Shown here piece by piece: positions 9,374 through 21,668 of a DNA stretch of 64,000 nucleotides. Position numbers and translations under genes: made by a program. The notes under the pieces were generated by a model. That model was not told the DNA's origin and did no database searches. It saw nothing but the letters and a program-made list of their open reading frames with translations. This DNA comes from Hofstenia miamia. Taxonomy: Eukaryota > Xenacoelomorpha > Acoela. The stretch's first letter is position 1; every line of letters starts with the position of its first letter. The stretch lies in contig SCFE01000044.1 of NCBI GenBank assembly GCA_004352715.1, forward strand, positions 1,196,402-1,260,401, in the 5' to 3' direction.

Positions 9374-11813
9374 GTATTTTTATAAAATTACTTACTGAGG
9401 GCTTTCTAAACACTTACACATTTAACAATTTGTCAACAATGACCCCCGACTTAAGCTGTCTAACACTGATCCAAGACCCGACCTAATTAAAGAAAGAATA
9501 TTAGCATAATACGCACAAAAATGTTTTATCATAAAAGTATCAATAAAAACAATGCAAAATCAATAAAAAAATATAAAAATAACTTCAGGCCATCAATTTT
9601 TAAGAATTTCAAATATTGAAAAAGTTTGAATTCTGAGATTAGATTGTTCTTTAAATTTATTAATGTTTTTCTACCAAACGACTATATATGACCCACGAAC
9701 AGACCCGTCTAAGAGTGACCCGCAACTCGACAAGTGACGCTTGATTTACCTGTTTCTCATCCTGGAGTAAATATATGTATTCTGCTAGGATAGGTATCAC
9801 TATAATTATAGTTCTCATAGTCGTCTGGCACCAATACCCTCTGTATGCGCCTCAATGTGCATTCATAGAAAGCGTCATTTATACACATTAGGAAAAAAAC
9901 AGAAGATGGTTCAAGTCAATGACTACGAATTCAATATCTTAGCTATATTCTGGAAATGACGCAATGTAGAAGAGATTCACAATCAAAAAACAGTTTCCTA
10001 TTAACTCTAAAATTATGTCAATAGTCTAAAAGCTATTCGAATACTGAGAAATATTAAGATTCAATGTCTAATACAATAATGTTGATATTCCCCAAACTTT
10101 CAAGGGCATCCATTCTCTCATATAATGCGAAGAATGTATTAACAGCAAATATATTTATAACGTTAGTATAAATAATTAATCCAACATTAATTTCAGAGAG
10201 AACTTAAGAGATTATATGAATTAGTCGATAATATACCGCTATATTGCTAGTTAATACTTTATAAGCACTAGGAATCCAAGAAAACCAATAAATTTCTTTA
10301 AGAAAATTTTCCGTACAATTACAAAAATATCAGTTTTGTTGTTTTAGTTGCACCTGATTGTGTAAGGTAATTGAATTATACCAGTGAATGAATAGTGTGA
10401 GAAACTTTGGGCTACTGGAAGTCAACGTGGAATATCAGAGCGTATCGTTGTAAATGCATTTGGCCTATTCCCAAATATGTCCTTAGTCAGTTGTCAACCA
10501 TGACATTTAAGTTTGCAATGTCATTATCTAATGTTATCTAGTGTGCCCTATGTAGTAATGTAAATTTTTCAGATGTATTTTTCAAATTTTTTACTAAAAT
10601 TTCTTCAAAAATGACTTTGATTTTACAACTATAAAGAAATGAACACATGTCATTTTTGCGCCATCAAACTATCTTCTTATCTTAGCCATCTTCTGCATTC
10701 ATTTGCCGTATTGTAACAATGCAATGGAATGATATTTCCTATTAAAGAAAAAAGATTTTCACTGCTTTGTGTATAATTAAAACTTTGTATAGAGCGTAAA
10801 AACCATAGTAGGCAATTGTTGCAGTGTGAATATTTTTAGACTAGTGTAAAGGTGCTTTGAGAGCTCTTAAATAGTCATAAGTTTTGTCACGGGGTCATGC
10901 AGAAGAGGGTTAATATTTAAAGATTTAGACAATCTCATACATTAATTTTTATGATTCTACACCGTATGATTTCTATGTAATAACCATTTACACGAGATTT
11001 GTAAGACAAGACCTTAAATTAAAAAAGAGGAATTTACATTTCGAGAAATTTTAAAATCTGGGAGTATCGTGTTTTTAAACAGGAGTTCTACGATGCCAAG
11101 TTTTTCTGAAATTTTCTGGTCCCATAGTACCATTGGTTGACAGCATAGTTTCTATTTTGACTAGCATAAGCAAAAAAATATGAGTAATATTCTTGAAACT
11201 GTGGTGCCAATCCCTTCATTTTTGGGCTTAGTTCCATACTAGTCCCAGTCGCATTGAGTTTCCTGCTCCCAGATCTCAGTTCCCTGGGACTGGGAACAGT
11301 AAATTCATGGAACTATAGACTGTCCCGTGGAACTCTGCTCTATACAAAGTTTGTGAACATTATCTTATTGTCTGCAGTTTTAAGTGAAGAATAAATTGTT
11401 TTTTTTAAAACATGTAATTCGCAAATTTTATTAATTAAGAGCTAGCTCTCGACTTCCTCAAGCACTATAGAGAGATTATTACAAGAACAATAAATTGAAA
11501 TTATTCATGGTGGACATTAAACAATACCATTAGTATTTAGAACTTCGATGTTTTTAATTTTTTGATAAAATAACTTTATTTTATTCAAACAAATTGCTAG
11601 AATATAAAGATAACTGGTAAATTTCACACTTTTTCTTCTCATTTATGTTATAATCCAAACAAACATTTCACACACGCTCAATTTTTAGAGCAATAAAATT
11701 ATATATGATATTTAGGAAAACATTGAACACGTTGTTTAATTATGAAAGTAATATAAAATATTATTCTTGATTATCAGGTTATGTCACTTCGATATTGTCT
11801 AATGAAACGTCTC

Positions 11814-11816
<3 letters not shown>

Positions 11817-11901
<85 letters not shown>
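11817..11901. repeat. Long (TA)n microsatellite
   Basis: About 40 uninterrupted TA units, immediately followed by 14 bases and an assembly gap (11916-12118). Confidence 0.95.
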
Positions 11902-11904
<3 letters not shown>

Positions 11905-11915
11905 CACTTTGGTTT

Positions 11916-12118
11916 NNNNNNNNNNNNNNNNNNNNNNNNNNNNNNNNNNNNNNNNNNNNNNNNNNNNNNNNNNNNNNNNNNNNNNNNNNNNNNNNNNNNN
12001 NNNNNNNNNNNNNNNNNNNNNNNNNNNNNNNNNNNNNNNNNNNNNNNNNNNNNNNNNNNNNNNNNNNNNNNNNNNNNNNNNNNNNNNNNNNNNNNNNNNN
12101 NNNNNNNNNNNNNNNNNN
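11916..12118. other. Assembly gap
   Basis: 203 Ns beside (TA)n. Open frames crossing it are artefacts. Confidence 0.99.
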
Positions 12119-13763
12119 ATATACATATACATATGTAAATCACGAATAATTGAAAAGTCATCATTACTAGCAATACTTCTTGCAATCTTATTGTCCATAT
12201 TCAAAGTCACTAACTCGTCTGTCAATTTCAAGGATATCTTTCCTGTCTTCTATAAACTTTTTCTGTATTTTTCAAACCGACAACCATGTTTTGGACCAAA
12301 ATATGTTAAATTTTCACAGATAATTGTAGGAATTTAGTCTTGCAAAACGTAGAATGTTTCTTTTGATTTTAAATATTAGATTTCATTAATATAAAAATAA
12401 TGAGCATAAACCTTTACTAGTGGTCAACAGCTTCCAAAAAAAAGACTTCGGTTTCGATTTCTTTAGATAACTACTTTCGGTATTAAGAAACGTCATTCAC
12501 GAGTATATTTATAACACTAAGTTTAGTTGGTATTCAAGTAAAACACAATTACACTTCACCTTGCCAATCATTTTGGCGCATGCTCTGCGATGACTGCATC
12601 ATTCATTGTAAATAACATTTAATGTGACTCCTGCTAAAAATCGGAAACTCGGTTTTCATTTTATTCTCTTGGTTAGTTTTTGGTATGCCACCGAGACCCA
12701 AATTTTACATATCGACATCATTACATTTATTGCAATATATTCAGTGTTTTGTATTTATTTCACTGTGATTTAAATGAATTTCTCTTGGTCTTAGATTAAT
12801 TTCACTGAGCGTTGCGTTAATATGACAAGGAAAACCTGGAGGCTCAATCGTTAACCACAAATTTTCGAAGGTATTTTGACTATTTATAATTATGCTGATT
12901 TTATCAAATACATTTCAATTGAAAAATTTAAACATAAACTATTAAAATCTAAGAAATGAGCTACTGCCTTTGAAAAAGTTCATTACCTAAAGTAATTAGC
13001 GTAATTTGCAAAAAAGACCATAACCCTGTCAATATCTTGTAAATAATGAAATGTATTATAGTTCATAATAAATGATAAGAAATGGACCTACCGTATGGCT
13101 TTACAATTGGTAGCAAACTAAGTTTTATTAGAAACATGTGTTAAAATATATTACTTTGTCGGCTTTCTTAAAGGTTTAGCTCAATAATTTATAAATTATA
13201 ACCTCAATTACCGTTTTATTTGCAAACAGCACATTCTTATTTTTATGGGATCTTCTACGCGCCAGCTTCTGTAAATTGTTTTTGAGCATTAGGCCTATAT
13301 GTTGCTAAAAACAAGTAGTACAAGGAGTAATTCTATAGCTCCTTCTTTTGATATACGTTATGCTGTCATCATCCTTCCATTACTCATATATATATATATA
13401 TATATTGTGTAAATTATTTGCGTGATAATCCTGACATGGAATTTTAACAATGGTTGTTTGTTCTGATCGTGAATCGATGATCAATTTTAGAAAAATTAAG
13501 CGATTTCAGATTTATCAAGCCATTTTAAGTATATTCACAAACCCAGGTCAACTGTAATTTAATATATATAACAGTTGGCCATGCACAAACTAAATTAATT
13601 TATTAAAGAGAAAACAGCGAGTGCCAGTTAGCCGCATGCTATCTTAAATCAATTCTATTTATTGTTGGTCCACAACTTTCCACTATCGGGCTGTTGGCAT
13701 TAATGGCTTTCGTAAATGACTTGTCTTCATTAGTTGCTAGCTGTTTGGCTTTCATTATATAGA

Positions 13764-14400
13764 ATGAAATTAATGATGTTTATGAATTTTTCAAGAAATA
13801 TAAATATTGTTTTGGAGAAAACAAATATTTTATTAACAACAAATTAAAGGACAACAATGATAAAATTAAAAGCATTTATTGGAATTTACCTTATATTAAC
13901 GAACGACAAACATATATCGAACACCAACTTAAAAGAATCAACAAAAAATTAAAGATATATGAAACTAAGATAATTCCAACATTTACAACAACTAAGACCT
14001 CAAACTTTTTCTCAAACAAAGATCCGATCCCAATACTCTTGTCTTCCTCTATTATTTATAAATATTCTTGTGATGAGTGTAATGCCTCATACAACCGGGA
14101 ACAAGAAGACATTTGGAAATTAGAAATAAAGAACACCTAAGAGGCCACCTAACATCAGAAATTTACTTACATCATCACCAAGCAAGAAAAGATCATTTTA
14201 AAATATTAACTAAGAACAAACATACCAAGATCACTGAAGCATTATTAATAAAACAAGAACGTAAAAAACTATTAAATAGACAATTAAACCATGTTAGCAT
14301 TCTTAAACTTTTCCAAAACTTTCCCTTTATACTCTATATGCACTGACGAAGCTATACGTATGTAGCGAAAAATGTTTGCGGAATAAATCTTTAATAATAT
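13764..14400 (+). mobile_element. Penelope-like element fragment, copy 2 (frameshifted)
   Basis: Homologous to the PLE at 1113-1622 in the opposite orientation and longer at its 5' end. It includes YEFFKKYKYCFGENKYFINN, then LPYINERQTYIEHQLKRI and the KDPIP stretch, and enters the GIY-YIG core as YKYSCDECNASY. There a one-base loss relative to copy 1 destroys the YIG-E-T-R motif and shifts frame; the downstream part (EHLRGHLTSEIYLHHHQ) continues in another frame from about 14113. The 3' end carries a damaged hammerhead-like motif and is followed within about 50 bp by (TA)n. A dead 5'-truncated copy in intron 4. Confidence 0.85.
14340..14379 (+). ncRNA. Degenerate hammerhead-like motif in PLE copy 2
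   Basis: Same order as copy 1 (GCA, CTGACGA, GCTA...TAGC hairpin, GAAA, TGC), but the base after GAAA is A instead of C, so the two-base-pair stem III (AC/GT) of copy 1 cannot form. Stem I and stem II are unchanged. Confidence 0.55.
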
Positions 14401-15871
14401 CCTAAGTCTTAGCAAAATATCATTTAATTATATATATATATATATATAAGCTGTCTCTTATACGAATTTTATTCAGATTATAGATGAAGATTAGATATTG
14501 AACTATTAAGAACAAGTCATTTATGAAATTTTGTATAAGTAAGTACATTCTTTACGAAAATTGTAGTATTTTAGTTTCATGATAAAGTGATTTTCATCCT
14601 AAAATGATAGTTAACTATGAAAATTGTAGATGGCATACATTAACGTTAAGATCAGACAATAGAAGTATTATTTCTTAATAAAATCAATCAAATTACACTT
14701 TTTGAAAACTAACATATGCATTTGATTGAAAATACAACGATATTTTTATGATCGTAATTCACCCTGGGACGGGATGCGGCGGGACTGTTACACAGAAAAT
14801 GTCCTGCTTTTATTATTTCTACAAGCATTGTACTGTGTAACTTAACAAACAAAAATAGATTTGTTAATATGAGATTAAATGTTTAAAAAATTTTACAATC
14901 TGATCTAATTTGAGTATATGGGGCCATCCAAAAAACGTTTATTAAGGTAAAAAAAATTACTAAAATACAGCATTTTGACAGTTTTTGTTAAATTACTCGG
15001 ACAAATCAAACTCTATCAATTTCTGATATTTACATGTTATCCGCAAAACATAATGACATTTCGAAATTTGCTTGTTACATCTTAATACAATCAAAATTCA
15101 TAAAACGCGATCGCACTTTGTAAGCCATTTCCATATAACATAGATCTATTTGTGAAAATTTTGAAGATAAATAATTTTTTTATAAAAAATATTAATGTTA
15201 TAGTCTCTAAAAATGTTTTGTGACTAGTACGTAATGAGGATTATATAAAAAAATTGTCGTTTAAATTCTATCAATAGTTCTTGAGTAATATCATTATGAT
15301 CTTCAAGATTAAGTGCAATAATACGCAAAAAGTTTAGAGTAAGATAGTGTAAAACATTAGAATGATTTCTCTTTCTGAATGAAGTAATTAATGTGGATCA
15401 AGTAAAGAAATGCTATAGATAGTCTAAAATAATAATTCTATCAACAATCTATCCCAAGATCTTCATCATCCTTGTGATGTTAGAACACGATGAATGTTCA
15501 CTTTCAAAACTAACTCCATTTATAAAAAAAAGTTTCTATGACATGCTGATCATATTTCAAAATTTTCAAACTTAAGAATTCCTTACATGTTTAAAATTCC
15601 CAATGTTCCTGAAGTTTATACTAAAATTTACATAACTAATTTTTGAATATTATAGTTTAATATTATAGTTTAATTCAACTTACACATACTCACATACATA
15701 CACATACACACACCGTAGGTACTAGCAATCACAAATACATCCAGCGAAGCTTCAACTGGATAAATCAAAAAGTTTTTTGTAAAAAATTGAAAAATTTAAA
15801 ATCTAGGATCGTGAAATGCATATTTTAGAGTATATTTTCTCAATATTTTTAAAAATGACAATGATGTCCCC
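14401..15871. other. Intron 4, no coding features
   Basis: AT-rich intron with a (TA)n tract (about 14427-14448) and a CA/TA-rich stretch near 15685-15715. No element recognised. Confidence 0.5.
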
Positions 15872-15900
15872 CCCGTCAGAGAATCCCGAGTACGTCCCTG
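15872..15900. repeat. Solitary DNA-transposon-like terminus, second copy
   Basis: CCCGTCAGAGAATCCCGAGT followed by ACGTCCCTG parallels 4593-4620 and is followed by TA-rich sequence. It is preceded in both places by GATGTC. Confidence 0.35.
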
Positions 15901-15909
15901 TATACATAT

Positions 15910-15940
<31 letters not shown>

Positions 15941-15942
15941 CA

Positions 15943-16295
15943 TAGGCGCCAAGTACGACGAAGGAATGGGCGTGCAAATAGGTTACAAACATGACAACCC
16001 TACCTTAACCCTCTACCAGCTATCAAAGCAGATAACAACAACACTTTCAGGTATTCTAAAAATATGGCGTAATGGCTATATTCAACACTAACGGAATTCT
16101 TGAATAATTTCTGAGTAAAAAGTACGCTACATTAAGTACTTTGCAGATATTATTGACTTATTTGAACTAATACAAATTGGCAGATAAGGTGCTAAACTGA
16201 GTATAGTTTACAAATACTAAAAATACATTGCTAGCCTATATTTTGATTTTGTCAAGGCGTGCCAGGCACGCTTGAACGACTGTACTTGGCGCCTA
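15943..16295. mobile_element. Small inverted-repeat element (MITE), TAGGCGCCAAGTAC ends
   Basis: A perfect 14-bp inverted repeat, TAGGCGCCAAGTAC at 15943-15956 and its complement at 16282-16295, bounds 353 bp set in TA-rich flanks. The interior has no transposase but contains a GC-richer palindrome (GCGTGCCAGGCACGC) near the right end. Superfamily not assignable. Confidence 0.6.
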
Positions 16296-16306
16296 TATAT
16301 ATATAT

Positions 16307-16630
16307 NNNNNNNNNNNNNNNNNNNNNNNNNNNNNNNNNNNNNNNNNNNNNNNNNNNNNNNNNNNNNNNNNNNNNNNNNNNNNNNNNNNNNNNNNNNNNN
16401 NNNNNNNNNNNNNNNNNNNNNNNNNNNNNNNNNNNNNNNNNNNNNNNNNNNNNNNNNNNNNNNNNNNNNNNNNNNNNNNNNNNNNNNNNNNNNNNNNNNN
16501 NNNNNNNNNNNNNNNNNNNNNNNNNNNNNNNNNNNNNNNNNNNNNNNNNNNNNNNNNNNNNNNNNNNNNNNNNNNNNNNNNNNNNNNNNNNNNNNNNNNN
16601 NNNNNNNNNNNNNNNNNNNNNNNNNNNNNN
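16307..16630. other. Assembly gap in (TA)n
   Basis: 324 Ns with TA repeats on both sides. Confidence 0.99.
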
Positions 16631-17605
16631 ATATATATATATATTTGTCATCATGCGTAATCTTGAGATAAGCGTGTTACAAAATCAACTTTATGAATAA
16701 ACAGTAAGTGCAGTAAGTGCAATCAATTGCATTATGAACTTCAATTTAAAACATGAAATATTTCCTTCGGCTAAATATTTCTGTCACGCGCTGGCGTACG
16801 AAAATCGATTCTGACTGCTATCTCAATACATGCAATATAAATTATTTAAGCGATTGCGTTAAATAGACTGGTATTTTTATGTTATTTGTTGTTTATTGGA
16901 TTGTGAATGTGATGTCTTAATTTTTTAGTTTTTTGGTTTATAGTCAATATACAATTTGCTTATAAATTACATTACGTAACTTTAAAGTGAATTACTGTTG
17001 GTAAGAATCGGATTTTTTCTTTCATGACAATTTATGCTACTTTAATGAAAATCCCTGTTTCAAGCAAGTGTAAACAAGTAAAACATATTAACTTTAAAAT
17101 TTTAGTTGTATTCACTTCCATGGGAATGGAACTATAATTGCAACATCGTGAAAATAAAATTTCATTTTTACCATTTTAATTATATTTATCCATATTGTAT
17201 TTTAATAACTATTCTGTGCATAATTTAACCATGAAGGACTTAGAAATTGATTTTAGTATATCATTGATACAAAGCTTTATAATACCTAGAGCATTATGCG
17301 CAAAGAAAAAGATATATAGCAATCTACAGATGCTAGATCCTATGACAGAGGGCTATGGATAACCTTTCTATTTTAGTGGATATTTTACAGGAGTTTGAAC
17401 ACTGATGCTATTATGGAGTCCTGAACAGTATTGAATTTATAATGGCAAAATTCAATTTCAAATTTTGTTTTTAAGAAGCAAAATTCCAAAAATTTTCTGC
17501 AAATGCGATTAAAACATTCAAACACAGTCTGAAAAAAGACCAGCATAAATTTGTTGAAAAATGCCAACTGTTTTATCTAGGTAAGTTAATTACAAATTAT
17601 AGCTA
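16631..17605. other. Intron 4, no recognised features
   Basis: AT-rich sequence with stops in every frame; nothing identifiable. Confidence 0.5.
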
Positions 17606-17905
17606 TTCAAATGCCATTAAATATCATTTTAATGATAAAATTAATTACAGTAGCATTAATATGATATTTACAATTTTCAGAAATATTTTCAATTTTTCAA
17701 AATAGTCCTTATAAATTGTCATTCAAATGTCATTAAAATGGATCAAAATGCACTAACATTCTTTGTATATTAATGGCATTAAAATGTCATTAAAATTACA
17801 TTTCAAATTTCTAATAATGTATTTGTATTTTAATGGATTAAAATGGCATTTAAATGCCATTTCAAATGGCTAATAATGCATTTTCCATTTTAATACAATT
17901 TTTAA
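17606..17905. repeat. Palindrome-rich repeat of ATTAAAATG / CATTTAAATG units
   Basis: Many short copies, in both orientations, of motifs such as CATTAAAATG and ATGGCATTTAAATGCCATTT. This subterminal-repeat style resembles the block at 34740-36495, with a different core, and may be a non-autonomous DNA element. Confidence 0.45.
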
Positions 17906-18571
17906 TCATTTTGGTTAACTAGGGCTCCATGGCTCAAAATCATATAAATACATAAACGTTGGGTATGGAGAGAATTTATTATTTCTAAAAAATTCGAAAT
18001 TTTTAAAGATCAATTTTTAATCATTTTAACTACTTCAGCCAGAGCAATTCGCTTTAATACAAATTTTATACATTGCATTAAATCATGTTCCCCAATAGAC
18101 CTGCTTAATCGTCAGGATTATCAAATTGCCAAATAGGTTTGGAGAAATTTTTTGTAAATGTGTAAAAACGGTTTGTTCTTTTAAGGTTAGCCTGTAGTTG
18201 ATTTTTGCAAATTGGACGCTCTGTGCTAAGTGCATTATTATTATTATATGATTTTAAAACAATATTTATAATTCAATTGGTGGGGATTCTTTGAAAGGCA
18301 CCTAGAAATTTCAAGGCCCGAGAATTCAAGGCGATAAATTGCACTTATGATGGTTAGAGTTAAAATTAAGTATAAGGTTTGAGTTAGAATTAGGGATAGA
18401 CTTTGTGTTTTTGGATATTTTGGAGGCCTTAAATTTTCAGTTTTGAATTTTTTCATTTTGTCTTTTTGTAGCTAGAAATTTCCCAGAATCACTCAAACGT
18501 CCATAAGGCATAGTTTAGGATAATATGTTTTTAAATTTACCGTGGATTTATCGATATACATTTTTACTTAG
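17906..18571. other. End of intron 4
   Basis: AT-rich, ends in the exon 5 acceptor; a minor-strand open frame at 18244-18456 is low-complexity and not coding. Confidence 0.5.
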
Positions 18572-18787
18572 GAGTGAATGTATTCTGAAATCAAAGCAAA
18601 GCTATATTGAGAGTCTATGCAACTGCTCGGAACTTATGCTTACTGAAAATGCTGATATTTCTCAGTGCGATTCCCTGAATGACGACCAATGGAAATGCAG
18701 ATATAATGTAACAGAAATGTTTAATGCTGGACGCCTTTATTATAATTGCAATCCAAAGTGCAGCAGCGTTTCATATGAAGCCATTTG
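18572..18787 (+). CDS. DEG/ENaC exon 5 (thumb cysteine cluster)
   Basis: Encodes residues 336-406 and parts of codons 335 (AG+G, Arg) and 407 (TG+G, Trp). The acceptor is ACTTAG before 18572; the donor is ATTTG/GTATAA after 18787. The segment beginning SECILKSKQSYIESLCNCSE is the conserved thumb region (Cys-x4-6-Cys-x-Cys-type cluster). CNPKCSSVSYEAIW at the end matches the family CxPxCxxxxY motif before the WP tryptophan. A 9.2-kb intron precedes it and contains a Penelope-like element and a small inverted-repeat element. Confidence 0.88.
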
Positions 18788-19351
18788 GTATAACTTTTAC
18801 AATGTTATTTGAAATATTTATATACTAATTTCATAACTATGAAACTTCAAATTTCGACTCTTTTTAGAATATATCATGTCTGCATTAAATTATTTTCCTT
18901 ATCGCCATCACCACGAATCATTATTTATCTCAAAATCCATTAACTTTGTTAAATTGAATTGTTTCCCTGTATGTTTCTTTCTATTCTTTTAAGAAATTCA
19001 CTATTTGGAATTACTACTCAGTATTTATAAATGCAGTGATGACTTTGGCGATTGACTTCTATAGTCACAAATCTAACTTAACATTTGAATGATAATGCAT
19101 TTCACAGTCTAATTATTTTTAAAGCACTCTAAAAAATAGTTTTAGCGATAAATTTGTATTGCAATTGTTAGGTTCAAATATTGACGCAGATTTTGTTTGA
19201 GCAGTGCTCGTTCTTATTGAGTGGAAAGATACACAAAAATGTTGGTCCTACTTCGTAGTATTGAAAGTTTATGTACCAATTAAAATTTTATTAAATTAAA
19301 TAATGCAGTTATCAGCTAAAAAATAGAATACGCTATATTGTACAATTTTGC

Positions 19352-19397
<46 letters not shown>

Positions 19398-19457
19398 CTA
19401 CATATGTACATGTAATTATAAATTTATATAGGTATTTTATATAAATATATAATTTAG
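18788..19457. other. DEG/ENaC intron 5
   Basis: AT-rich, with a (TA)n tract at about 19354-19398 close to the acceptor. No other feature. Confidence 0.6.
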
Positions 19458-19642
19458 GCATGAACAACAGTGGCCTACTTTAAATTTCTTTCCGTTTTTT
19501 GCTAATCGAGTTTTGCTTAAGAAATCTCATTTAAAAAGACTTTTTTCATTCGGATCAATCAAAGAGCATTTGGAAATTATTAGAAGATCCGCAATAAAGA
19601 TAAATATTCATTTTGAAGACATGATGGTGCAACAAATAAAGG
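19458..19642 (+). CDS. DEG/ENaC exon 6 (pre-TM2 palm strands)
   Basis: Encodes residues 408-468, opening with QQWP, the conserved Trp-Pro of the wrist/palm region. The sequence AIKINIHFEDMMVQQIK closely follows the family motif N-LLKLNIYFEDLNYQTIE. The acceptor is ATTTAG before 19458. The donor used is AAAG/GGTAG with GT at 19643, leaving one base, which joins AG of exon 7 to make Glu469. The frame stays open for about 60 bases past the donor but loses all similarity there. A (TA)n tract lies just upstream of the exon. Confidence 0.84.
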
Positions 19643-20613
19643 GTAGTTACAATCAATTTAACCATTTTAAAAGTACAGTAGTTAATTCAAACCTTTTTTG
19701 ATCTCTTAGAAATAAATGACGACACACATCACAATATTCTGCAGAAATAATTTAACTCAGGGAAATATGTTTTCAGATGGGTGGTTCATGTTTCATATTT
19801 TAAAGTTTTAATGTTTTCTAGAAGCCTGCTCATTTTATATATGGGATTATTCAATGGGGGATTATTGATTTGCAATTTCGCAAAGACAATATTACCGTTA
19901 GTATGACAAAAGGTACTTAAGTAAAATAAAAAAGAAAAAGTATGCTTAATATGTTAAGAATGAATTCTAATGAATTTATTCATTTCCTTCCAATAAAACC
20001 AATTTTAATATATTTCAATAAAAATCCCTAAATAATACTGATATGAATAATATTTGTGCAAAGTTTTGTCTTATGTCATAATCCAATCTAGAGTTTGATA
20101 TGAGGAGGAAATCCTCCTTCCAGACTTTAGGAACCCAAAAGCCCGCGCCGAATAAATATCACATTTTATATTCTAGTTTTTTTCTTACGAACCACCTCAA
20201 TGAGGCTTAAATATACAGTACGGGAAATGAAATCTCTGGGGTACATTTTGCTTCAATGAGATACAGATTGACAGATTATCTGAATCAAGTAGAGGGAAAC
20301 CAGCAGTAATCTTTGGTACTTATATTCAAAATTACATTGAAGCAGATCAACAAACATACCTGTGACAGCATTCCAATATTTTAAAATTTGCTAATAGACC
20401 AACTCAAATTTTTCGAGGAAATAGTTTATAAAACCAAGCTACATTATGTAACATAGATAGGAATTAGTTGTTGTTTGAATAGAAATAGCGCATAGCTAGA
20501 TGCGCGAGAAGCTGCACCTCTCCGTCATCACCTTCAAAGTAAAATTTAAAAAAAATTATTAAATTGCTTAATCAGTTTAAAAATGATTGACATTTGTACA
20601 TATATCTAAGGTA
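19643..20613. other. First part of DEG/ENaC intron 6
   Basis: AT-rich; no coding or repeat motif recognised before the mariner element. Confidence 0.5.
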
Positions 20614-20706
20614 TTAGGTTGTCAGATAAGTTCGTGCGGTTTTTATAATTTTCTTAATCAACATTAAATGTTTATTCGCCTTAACGCTTATTACTTTTAA
20701 AGTGTA

Positions 20707-20990
20707 ACGGGTGTTCACTAAAAAGTTGGAGTAGTTGAAAATATTCTATGGAAATAAAAGACTAACTCCTTAAACGAAATTCAATGTATATGACATAGAT
20801 TGGTAATCCATATTTTGATTTGTAGGCCTTATCATGCTCAAAGCAATGTAGCACCTTAAAGAAGAGGATCGCAGATCAGTGGTCGCACAATACATGATTC
20901 AACATCCTGAGGTTTGCACGTACAGTATCATTCTATATTTCAAACAGCTCAATATTCCTCAATATACAGTGTACAACATTATTAACAATT

Positions 20991-21032
<42 letters not shown>

Positions 21033-21668
21033 ACGACATTGCTAGAAGTAGCAGCTAGAAGTGATGTCAAATTCTTTTCACAGAAGAAATTGGAGATGAA
21101 GGTCCTCGTCTGGATTTGCGTAAGTGATGAAGGAATTTCAAATCCATGCATTTGTCCATCAAATATTGCAGTCGCTAAGAACATTTATTCTGATAAATGC
21201 ATCACAGCCACCTGTTGCCGTTTTTGGAAACCAACCCTACTGACAGCAACTAGATATTTCGGCCCGATTTGACATCAGTACATTACACCAACCTCATCTT
21301 CTCCACATTTGAAAAGCTTCAAATCAATTTGGTGCCAAAAAAAGATGGATGCTTCATGCCTAGGACACTTGAGGCTATTGAGAATTTTTGGTCCATCATA
21401 AAAAAACATTTATAAGCACAATTGACAAGCAATACTTGAATTAACTCAAAAGAAGAATTCAATACTGCTTCGGGAAAATGGACGCAAACACTGTTCGTGC
21501 CATGATGACCAATGTGAAAAGTAAGTTGAGAATAGCAAGAAAAAAGGTCCTGATTCTTTTCTTCATAAATCTATTACTTAATGTTTGTTCAAATAAATTC
21601 ATTGTATTTGTCTTGTTTAACTTTTATAACGTGTTTAAAGCTATTCCAAATTTCTAGTGAACGCCCTT
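20707..21668 (+). mobile_element. Second mariner-like element nested in the first
   Basis: Inverted repeats ACGGGTGTTCACTAAAAAGT (left) and the complement of AAGGGCGTTCACTAGAAATT (right), each next to a TA. The interior encodes a decayed transposase of a different mariner branch: LKEEDRRSVVAQYMIQHPEV (helix-turn-helix part), KVLVWICVSDEGIS and RTLEAIENFWSIIKKH. The last is like the C-terminal catalytic segment ending IENFWS in maT/rosa-type elements. Stops and frameshifts abound, and a (GA)n tract at 20995-21026 has expanded inside it. It inserted 90 bp from the left end of the host mariner. Confidence 0.75.
20995..21026. repeat. (GA)n microsatellite
   Basis: About 15 GA units inside the nested mariner-like element. 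Confidence 0.95.

Larger units (their letters stand above)
9374..13763. other. DEG/ENaC intron 4, first part
   Basis: AT-rich intron with stops in all frames. A small semi-palindromic block around 11230-11345 (GTCCCAG ... CTGGGAC with repeated GGAAC) may be a decayed DNA-transposon end. A long (TA)n and a gap occur at 11817-12118, and a (TA)n at about 13385-13405. No exon seen. Confidence 0.5.

Noticed and set aside
11781-12337. Open frames with long Ile-Tyr repeats around the gap
   Set aside because: Translation of (TA)n and Ns; same for those at 16217-16700, 27622-27971, 30832-31302, 49706-50011, 51916-52298 and 56839-57144.
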